Shown in pieces: positions 17,360 to 23,603 of a DNA stretch of 25,282 nt (within the stretch, counting starts at the first letter, position 1; each line of letters starts with the position of its first letter). The position numbers and the translations under genes are program-made. The notes under the pieces are model-generated. The model did not search any database. It had not been told where the DNA came from and was given only the letters and a program-made list of their open reading frames with translations. Where the stretch lies: positions 1 through 25,282 of the forward strand of contig MPUH01001043.1 in NCBI GenBank assembly GCA_001970955.1. The letters are read 5' to 3'. The DNA is from Stentor coeruleus. Lineage: Eukaryota > Ciliophora > Heterotrichea > Heterotrichida > Stentoridae.

Positions 17360-18295
17360 ATGGCTGAATTTCGAGATAAGGTCATAGACCACATTAAGGC
17401 AATCCAAGCCATGATCACCGAGTCTTTAGAAAGTATCGAAGGGTCATCATTTATCCGAGAGTCTTGGAATCGTGAAGACCGCAATGGTAAAGGCCAAGTG
17501 AATCTTATCCAAGATGGGCAAGTTTTTGAAAAAGGTGGAGTAAATTACACTGAAATCGAACTTCCTTTATCCCGTTCATTAGCAACTTATATCTCAGAGC
17601 GTGGGAAAAATGTTGATCAAAACCATTTGTCTGACTACAAGCTTTTTGCAGTAGGAGTTTCTCTTGTGATTCATCCAAGAAACCCAATGGCCCCAACAAT
17701 CCATGCTAACTACAGATATCTTGAGCTAATATTGAATGGAGAAGTAAAAGATTTTTGGTTTGCTGGTGGTACAGATTTAACCCCATATTACTTAGATGAA
17801 GCAGATTGTATATCATTCCATCAATCATTAAAATCAGCATGTGACCCTTTAAGTGCTGAATTTTATCCTAAATACAAAGCTGAATGTGATGAGTATTTTA
17901 ATATAAAACATAGAGGGATGAGAAGAGGTATTGGGGGAATTTTCTTTGATGATGTTAACCAATGGGATAAACAAGATCTTTTGGACTTACAAAGAAGGTG
18001 TGGTGAAGCTTTTGTTGCGAGTTATCCAGAAATTGTTAGAAAGCATAAAGATGACCCTTATACTAAAGCTCAGAGACGTTGGCAGAAAATCCGTAGAGGA
18101 CATTATGTTGAGTTTAATATTGCTTATGATAGAGGTACGAAGTTTGGTTTAGTTACCCCTGATTCGAATATTGAAGCGGTTTTAATGCCTTGTCCATTAA
18201 GTGCTAGATGGGAGTATAAGTATAAGATTGAACCTGGATCTGAAGAAGATAGATTAGTTCAGGTGTTGAGAGTTCCTAGAGAATGGGTTAGTTAG
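17360..18295 (+). CDS. CPOX: Coproporphyrinogen III oxidase, oxygen-dependent
   Basis: A 311-residue protein, full length for the HemF/CPOX catalytic domain. Conserved blocks in order are VIHPRNPMAPTIHANYR (103-119), WFAGGTDLTPYY (133-144), HRGMRRGIGGIFFDD (184-198) and YVEFNIAYDRGTKFGL (249-264), ending with MPCPLSARWEY (276-286). The enzyme oxidatively decarboxylates two propionates of coproporphyrinogen III to give protoporphyrinogen IX, using molecular oxygen and no metal or cofactor, in haem synthesis. There is no obvious mitochondrial presequence (MAEFRDKVIDHIK), so a cytosolic location is possible. All eight Trp codons are TGG and no in-frame TGA occurs, which argues for standard decoding. 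No intron is needed. Stop TAG. Confidence 0.97.
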   Translation: MAEFRDKVIDHIKAIQAMITESLESIEGSSFIRESWNREDRNGKGQVNLIQDGQVFEKGGVNYTEIELPLSRSLATYISERGKNVDQNHLSDYKLFAVGVSLVIHPRNPMAPTIHANYRYLELILNGEVKDFWFAGGTDLTPYYLDEADCISFHQSLKSACDPLSAEFYPKYKAECDEYFNIKHRGMRRGIGGIFFDDVNQWDKQDLLDLQRRCGEAFVASYPEIVRKHKDDPYTKAQRRWQKIRRGHYVEFNIAYDRGTKFGLVTPDSNIEAVLMPCPLSARWEYKYKIEPGSEEDRLVQVLRVPREWVS

Positions 18296-19254
18296 ATAAG
18301 TTATAATTAATGAATTATGAAAATATTATAAGAAATCTGTTATTTGGAGTTGTAGTTTTTTTATTATGATGGTTTTGGTAAGGTGTTGAGTTATGTAATA
18401 TGGTTGAAAATTAAAAATTTTAAGATTTGGGCTTTTATTGATCTTGTATTTTATATTTATATTGATTTGGAAGTCTATTTTAAGTGGAAAAAAGTTTTAG
18501 ATTTGGTTTAACTTTGAGAATATAATAAAAATTATAAATTCTAGGGTTTTAGGGATTAAGGCTTGATAATATGCATGTTCTTGTATTTATTCAGTGTATA
18601 TCATCCTTTGGAGTAAATAACAAAATAAATTAGTATAAGAGCTTTTACAAATAATAAAATATTCTAATTCATAAATAGATTATATAAATTATTGCTTCTC
18701 TTCAGATATAAAAAAAATGAAGAACCAGCATTTAAAATTATTCTCATTCATTATATGAATGATGACCAAAATAAAATATATAATTGGATGAAAATCATTA
18801 AATCTTTTATATAGATTCTTTGAGAAGCTATTATTCTAGGAATTACTATACCATTAGACTAACTTTATAGTACTTACTAAAATATATCAATATTGAATAG
18901 AATAAAGTGCAGACCTATTATAGAATTATGAAAACAAATACTCTCTTTATAATAATATAAAAATCGATACAATTTTCAAATACAAATTTTCATATATGCT
19001 ATATCAAATTTTAACAAAATCACTGATTATAAATACTTTAATTTATCATTATATCATGACTAAAGCTATGCTATAAAAATCCTATTACTTTAAAAATAGC
19101 ATCTGCTTAATGAAATTAATATTAAAAGACACAGAATTTTTATCCTTCTATCTTATTTTCCATAATTACTCTTAATGTAATATTATTAGTATATAAGTAA
19201 TATGAAATTTATATAAAGAGTTACAATTTCTCCAATATAATTTAATATTCCCTA
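18296..19254. other. Long intergenic with a possible P-loop-family remnant
   Basis: 959 bases without a convincing gene. Just after the CPOX stop it is G-rich (18301-18360: 9 G, 1 C). Around 18660-18812 an open stretch of about 45 codons includes N-E-E-P-A-F-K-I-I-L-I-H-Y-M-N-D-D, which resembles N-E-K-A-F-K-I-I-L-I-F-T-F-Y-A-D in P-loop protein D; it ends at TAG with no start. This may be a decayed relative or chance. Nothing else is recognised. Confidence 0.45.
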
Positions 19255-19783
19255 ATGGATTCTCAAAAGGATGAAAGCACAGGTATAAAAACCAAAGAGG
19301 ATTTACAATCGAAACGTATTTATATCCCATCTACAGCAGTATCTCTTATAGGAACTCCAGTCAACTACTACATAGAAGTCAAGAATTAAAAAAATCAATA
19401 TAAAAAACATAAAAATCATATAAANTATCCCATCTACAGCAGTATCTCTTATAGGAACTCCAGTCAACTACTACATAGAAGTCAATGAAACAGGGTCGAT
19501 TGAACTAGGTTTTTCAGGACGAAGTTCAATAAAATCTATATCAATATCAAGTAGAAGTTCATTAAGAAACTCTTCCCGCAGATTCAGTAATTTGTCAGTT
19601 GGGGATATGTCCCCAATACATAACCATGCACATTTAGTATCACATTTGGAGTCTTTGCAGAATAAAGTCACGAAAATGAACTCAATATTAGAAAATAATG
19701 TAGATGCTCTAAAAAGAGTTATAGCAAAAAATGAAGAAATTGAGATCATTATAAAAGAAAAGGAGTTTACTAAAATTTTATGA
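19255..19783 (+). CDS. Small coiled-coil protein (broken by assembly join)
   Basis: The ATG at 19255 opens a frame that meets a stop just after a 60-bp segment (19323-19382). The same 60 bp recurs at 19426-19485 after 42 odd bases and an N. Dropping 103 bases leaves 426 bases and a clean 141-residue protein. The N-terminus is polar (MDSQKDESTGIKTKED) and the middle is Ser/Arg-rich (SSIKSISISSRSSLRNSSRR). The last 55 residues form a probable coiled coil (HLESLQNKVTKMNSILENN and onward). No known domain is seen. The stop is TGA; if TGA were Trp the frame would run 15 codons further to TAG. The function is unknown. Confidence 0.65.
19323..19485. repeat. 60-bp direct repeat around N (contig join)
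   Basis: Bases 19323-19382 and 19426-19485 are identical. Between them lie 42 bases of A-rich, low-complexity sequence and a single N at 19425. The 42 bases may be a poor contig end or an alternative haplotype. Removing one copy and the linker restores the small gene's frame. Confidence 0.8.
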
Positions 19784-20482
19784 GGAAAAAAAAAGAAAGG
19801 ATGGCGAAATTTGCGGGACTTTAGATAGTTGCTTAATAATTTAGTGATATTGATATAAAACTGTTTTTTGATTGGAATATTAGAGATTATATATTATTAA
19901 GTATTTTGATAGTAAGTTAATGAGATTATTAAAAATGTAGTTTCCACTTGTTTGAATTATGATCTAGCTCTAAAGGTAGATTAAATAGTAAGATTTATAT
20001 AGTTAGAATATTGAGGGAAATACAAAATCAGTTTATTAAAATTCAAAATAAGAAGAATAGGTTGAAATTTTTTATTTTAGTATATAAATATGAGATTTGC
20101 AAATTATATATTATAAAGCTATAAAGCAGGGGCCATTATTGATAATAATATTTTTCATTTTATGCGATTTGATAAGATTTCGATTTTGTTATTTCTTTTA
20201 TAGTTGATATCGTTACTTATTTCATAAAATACCAATTGAACAGAAATTACTAAATGCAATTTATTTGAAGCAACCATAAATTAAAACTAAGTTTAGCATA
20301 AAAACCATTGATAATATCAGTGATATTAAGATAAAAATATATATTTTTACCACAATATTTATTAATAAACCCAATAGAATTTAATCTAAGAGGACTTATT
20401 CCTAATAACTGAAACTCATACAAAAAGCCAACCATTTTCATTACTTTTAAAACTTTCCCACAAGAAATTAATCATATATTTG
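19784..20482. other. Intergenic, no convincing gene
   Basis: This is 699 AT-rich bases between the convergent stops of the coiled-coil gene and the kinase. The left part is G-rich on the plus strand. A 63-codon frame on the minus strand (20250-20441) begins 41 bases after the kinase stop and has no recognised feature; I do not call it a gene. Confidence 0.55.
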
Positions 20483-21589
20483 TTATAATTTGCAGTTAAC
20501 TCCAGGAGAATACTTAGCTTTTTTGATTCTCTCATAAACTGACAGTCTCGGTTCTCCTTTCGGTTCATGTTTCGGCCTACTAAAATTATTTGCATCAGTC
20601 GCTTTCACTGCTAATGCTGGCTGAGGTCCAGCTTCAGGTATATTCCTGGGTATTTGTAACGATGAAGAAAAATAAGGATGTCTAAGTGCATCTAAAGCAG
20701 TAGGTCGACTTTCAGGATTATATTGAAGCATACTTCTCATAAGATCAATACCAGCTTCACTAGAATTAGGTATAATATTCTGTAAAGAAATCCCGTTTTC
20801 ATTTGGGAATCTAAAACCAATTTGAGTTGCTAAGGCTAATCCTTGTGGCCAGTTTCTTGGTGTTCCCATAACTTTGCATACTTTTATAAGCTGATCAGCC
20901 TCGCTACTTCCTGGGAAAAGAGGTTTGAATGTGTAAAGCTCAGCCATAACTGCGCCCACAGCAAAAATGTCTATACTTGGACCATAATTCTGAGACCTTA
21001 ATAAGACTTCAGGAGCTCTATACCATCGAGTTGACACATATTCTGTACATGGCGGCTGAACTTTAATGTCTCGGACTAGGCCAAAGTCAGCAATTTTCAC
21101 AGTTCCTGACTTTAAAAGCAAGTTCTCAGGCTTTAAATCTCTATGAAAATACCCCTTTGCATGCATATGAGCTAATCCTTGCAATGTTTGGAATATAATA
21201 TTTCTTATCTGAGTCTCACTAAGTAGCTTGTTCCTATCTTTTATATGATGATACACATCCTCATCTAAGAATTTTATATTTCTTATCTGAGTCTCACTAA
21301 GTAGCTTGTTCCTATCTTTTATATGATGATACACATCCTCATCTAAGAATTCAAATATCAAAGCTAAATAGTTATCTTCTTTGATTACTTCTAATAGACG
21401 GACTACATTAGGATGGCTTATATTTAAAAGCACTCTAACTTCACGCATAGTCACACATTCATTCCAATTTCGTACTTTTTTTTTCATTTGCTTTATGGCT
21501 ACAACTTCTCCTGTTGTCTTGTGTACTGCTTTAGAAACACTACCATAAGTACCATCGCCGATTGTTTTGAGGATTTTGTATCGGTCCAT
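20483..21589 (-). CDS. RCK-family protein kinase (MAK/CILK1/LF4-like)
   Basis: A 368-residue frame; 342 without the internal duplication. Kinase landmarks are GDGTYG (11-16, glycine loop), K33, E50 in helix C, HRD (149-151), DLKPEN, DFG (168-170), TEY (182-184, activation loop) and APE (192-194). DRYKILKTIGDGTYGSV and YVSTRWYRAPEVLLRSQNY closely follow MAK/CILK1/LF4, the CMGC kinases that restrain cilium length and act with intraflagellar transport. Dual phosphorylation at Thr182 and Tyr184 would be expected. The C-terminal tail after the kinase domain is short (about 60 residues) compared with animal MAK. Residues 81-106 and 107-132 are a perfect tandem duplication between strand 5 and helix E, which would disturb the fold; it may be an assembly error. 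Stop TAA. Confidence 0.93.
   Translation of the reverse strand: MDRYKILKTIGDGTYGSVSKAVHKTTGEVVAIKQMKKKVRNWNECVTMREVRVLLNISHPNVVRLLEVIKEDNYLALIFEFLDEDVYHHIKDRNKLLSETQIRNIKFLDEDVYHHIKDRNKLLSETQIRNIIFQTLQGLAHMHAKGYFHRDLKPENLLLKSGTVKIADFGLVRDIKVQPPCTEYVSTRWYRAPEVLLRSQNYGPSIDIFAVGAVMAELYTFKPLFPGSSEADQLIKVCKVMGTPRNWPQGLALATQIGFRFPNENGISLQNIIPNSSEAGIDLMRSMLQYNPESRPTALDALRHPYFSSSLQIPRNIPEAGPQPALAVKATDANNFSRPKHEPKGEPRLSVYERIKKAKYSPGVNCKL
21198..21351 (-). repeat. Perfect 78-nt-period tandem duplication in kinase
   Basis: Bases 21198-21273 recur identically at 21276-21351 (period 78 nt, 26 codons, in frame). The doubled protein segment runs from F-L-D-E-D-V-Y to Q-I-R-N-I. RCK kinases have it once. 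There is no N here, but the perfect identity and length resemble the three contig joins, so an artefact is likely; a very recent true duplication is the alternative. Confidence 0.9.
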
Positions 21590-21871
21590 TATGGGTTTTA
21601 TAGAGATAATGGATATATGATTTGAAGGATTAATATGAGGATTTTTATATGTGAAAGGTAAGGAATAAGATTTGAGAATTGGGTTTAGGAGGAAATTAGG
21701 GAGAGATTATGGAAAAACGCAAACACTCACAGATTATATTAGACTAGAAGTTCTCTCAGTATAAAGATCCATGGAGGGATTTGACTTTTGATACAAGTTC
21801 TTCATATAAGTCAAGGATTTTTACTAATTAAAACCATAGGCATTTGATTTGTATGGCTAAACTTGTTGGAT
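21590..21871. promoter_or_regulatory. Divergent intergenic upstream of kinase
   Basis: This is 282 bases between the kinase start (minus) and the small gene at 21872 (plus). 21661-21720 has 20 G and 2 C on the plus strand, so it is C-rich on the kinase's sense strand, as upstream of other genes here. The promoter role is inferred. An ATG at 21771 opens only a seven-codon frame. Confidence 0.5.
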
Positions 21872-22135
21872 ATGAAAAATAGGGAAGTCTTGAAAAGCAG
21901 AATTAGAAAAAGTTTTATTTTTAAGTTCGACTATATACTAAGATCACATATATCCAGAGAGCTCCAAAGAAGAGTTGATAGTTTTATTAGTATGATAAAA
22001 AAAGACATTGAAGAAAATAAAAACTCCCCTGAGCTAGGAAAAAGGAAAAAAGAGCCTTCTGGGGAGCCTCCTCTTGTAAAGGTCCAAAAAACTGTAGAGC
22101 CAAATAACATTGAAGATTTTTTCACAGCAAAGTAA
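21872..22135 (+). CDS. Small basic protein with C-terminal PIP-box-like end
   Basis: An 87-residue protein from the ATG at 21872 (an in-frame TTG lies three codons upstream). It begins with a basic helix-like part (NREVLKSRIRKSF), continues with SHISRELQRRVDSFISMIKK, which could form an amphipathic or coiled helix, then a K/E/P-rich linker, and ends N-N-I-E-D-F-F-T-A-K at the very C-terminus. I-x-x-F-F followed by basic residues resembles a PCNA-interacting (PIP) box that lacks the usual Gln, as in RNase H2B, or the C-terminal PIP boxes of replication proteins. A replication or repair role is therefore possible but unproven. Additional 5' exons cannot be excluded. Stop TAA. Confidence 0.55.
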   Translation: MKNREVLKSRIRKSFIFKFDYILRSHISRELQRRVDSFISMIKKDIEENKNSPELGKRKKEPSGEPPLVKVQKTVEPNNIEDFFTAK

Positions 22136-22183
22136 TTACAAACTCCTAAAGTATTTCTAAAATTAATTAGATAAAAACTTAAT

Positions 22184-22588
22184 ATGGAGATCTGGAGAGA
22201 TCTTGAAGCTAGTACCTTTTTCTTATTAGACAAAGCTAATGGAGTTCAAAAATCATGCAATAAGTATGGAGAAACCCCAGTGAGTTTTAGACCATATACA
22301 ACAGGATTTGGTAATGTGAAAATTTCCTTGCCTATGACTCCTGATTCTAACTATAGAGTCCAACCTAAAAAGTTTGATGGGTATTTTCAATGTCCAAGAC
22401 CAGCAAGTCATAATATTGTATCTCGTAGGCCTTTTACTAGAGGGTTTCAGCAGCATAGGGTTAAACGCCTGCCTGATGATGTGACAAAAATACCAAAACC
22501 TGTATCTTATTTAGGATTTTCACATGTTTATGATCCAAAAACTATAAAACCAATAGTTAAAGCTCAAACACCCAAAGAAAGAGATTAA
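22184..22588 (+). CDS. Unknown protein, first of an in-frame pair
   Basis: A 134-residue frame from ATG to TAA, starting 48 bases after the previous stop. It is rich in aromatic, Pro and basic residues with motifs such as SFRPYTTGFGN, RRPFTRGFQQHR and YLGFSHVYDPK. Repeated F-T-x-G-F-like pieces recall small microtubule-associated or inner-lumen ciliary proteins, but I cannot place it in a family. It has no signal peptide or membrane segment. The next frame starts only 18 bases after this stop and is in the same frame, so the two may be one gene split by a TAA. No 15-nt intron with GT...AG removes that stop. Confidence 0.6.
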   Translation: MEIWRDLEASTFFLLDKANGVQKSCNKYGETPVSFRPYTTGFGNVKISLPMTPDSNYRVQPKKFDGYFQCPRPASHNIVSRRPFTRGFQQHRVKRLPDDVTKIPKPVSYLGFSHVYDPKTIKPIVKAQTPKERD

Positions 22589-22606
22589 GGGATAGAAATT
22601 TGTTCA

Positions 22607-22939
22607 ATGAAAGATGTTAAGAAATCACTTGAGGATGAACCTGTGAAAGATATTAGGACTGCTAGTGAAATGTATAAGAAAAATGATATTGAAAAAGAAG
22701 GATTGAAAGGGTATCAGGAACCATCGCCTAAACAAGTCCGCAGACAGTTGAAAGGGTTTTTTATGGTGAGCTTTCAGACTAGTAATGATCTTTTTATGAA
22801 AGAGAGAAAAATGATGGAAATTACTAATCCAGTAGCAGCTGGAAAGCAGAAACATATGGAAGCACTGGATTTAAAGAATTTAATGAAAAGAAGGGAACAG
22901 AGAGTTTTGAAAAATAAATTAATACAGAATAACTGCTAA
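22607..22939 (+). CDS. Unknown basic/helical protein, second of an in-frame pair
   Basis: A 110-residue frame from ATG to TAA. It is highly charged and helical (KDVKKSLEDEPVKDIRTASE at the start, KNLMKRREQRVLKNKL near the end), without a recognised domain. Its start is 18 bases after the TAA of the preceding gene, the shortest same-strand gap in the window, and it is in the same frame. The intervening codons G-I-E-I-C-S are open. It may be a separate small gene, or the C-terminal half of a 240-250-residue protein interrupted by a nonsense codon, a read-through stop or a sequencing error. Confidence 0.55.
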   Translation: MKDVKKSLEDEPVKDIRTASEMYKKNDIEKEGLKGYQEPSPKQVRRQLKGFFMVSFQTSNDLFMKERKMMEITNPVAAGKQKHMEALDLKNLMKRREQRVLKNKLIQNNC

Positions 22940-23603
22940 TTATAAGTGCACGATGATTTAATAGGATTACATAAGGAAAAAAATTAAGGATTAAATGAAG
23001 ATTATGAATGAATTTTATATTATGATAACCATTAAGAAAGTAGAGAAATCGAAATGGTTTATTATAGATGAAATTTATCAAGCTACGGCTAGTTTTGGAA
23101 TATGCATGATCCTGTTAATGTTTTATAGATTTAATGTAAAGTAAAATCGGATATTTTTGTGCTAAACAATATAACTTTAACTTAATAATTAGTAGCAAAG
23201 AATATCTTTATAATTATAGCAAAGCATACATTATCATAATACATAATTTATTCATACAAATTAAATATATCCTTTATCAAAAAATTTCTAATATTCTAAC
23301 TATAAATCATCAATTTTCCCCTTACTTTAAACATTATCTCAAATAAATTCTAGTTTTATCTCAAAAAAATAGCAATCAAACATTCCCCTAAAGTAAAATA
23401 ATTTCGTCTTCTAACTACTTCTTCACACAATTAAAACTTCAAAAAGTTTATAATCTTTCTAATCCACCTATATTTTCCAAAGTTAAACCTCTATTTTTTC
23501 TCTTACCCCTTTCAAATAAGTATTTTCACAAAAATCCTTATCCCAAACTAAAAAAATTTCATATATCATTTTATAAAATAGGCAAAAAACTCTAATACAA
23601 TAA
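22940..23603. other. Intergenic with one possible microprotein; C-rich 5' flank
   Basis: It lies between the small unknown gene and the adenylate kinase gene. It includes a possible 49-codon frame (22995-23144), listed separately. From about 23320 to 23600 the plus strand is C-rich and G-poor (23401-23460: 2 G, 13 C), as before other starts, and should hold the adenylate kinase promoter. Confidence 0.55.
22995..23144 (+). CDS. Possible 49-residue single-pass membrane microprotein
   Basis: ATG-to-TAA frame of 50 codons, with a stop just before it in frame. The N-terminal part is polar/basic (ITIKKVEKSKWF), and residues 31-46 (ATASFGICMILLMFYR) are hydrophobic enough for one short membrane helix, followed by a basic end (RFNVK). 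Small proteins of this shape occur in mitochondrial respiratory complexes, but I see no specific match. It may also be chance in AT-rich sequence. Confidence 0.25.
   Translation: MKIMNEFYIMITIKKVEKSKWFIIDEIYQATASFGICMILLMFYRFNVK

Noticed and set aside
20250-20441. 63-codon minus frame after the kinase stop
   Set aside because: It has no recognised domain and an AT-driven composition, and it lies where the kinase 3' end should be. No intron joins it to the kinase.
22556-22595. 40-nt GT...AG segment that would remove the TAA between the paired frames
   Set aside because: Its removal shifts the frame and meets a TGA at once, and its length does not match the 15-nt introns of this genome.
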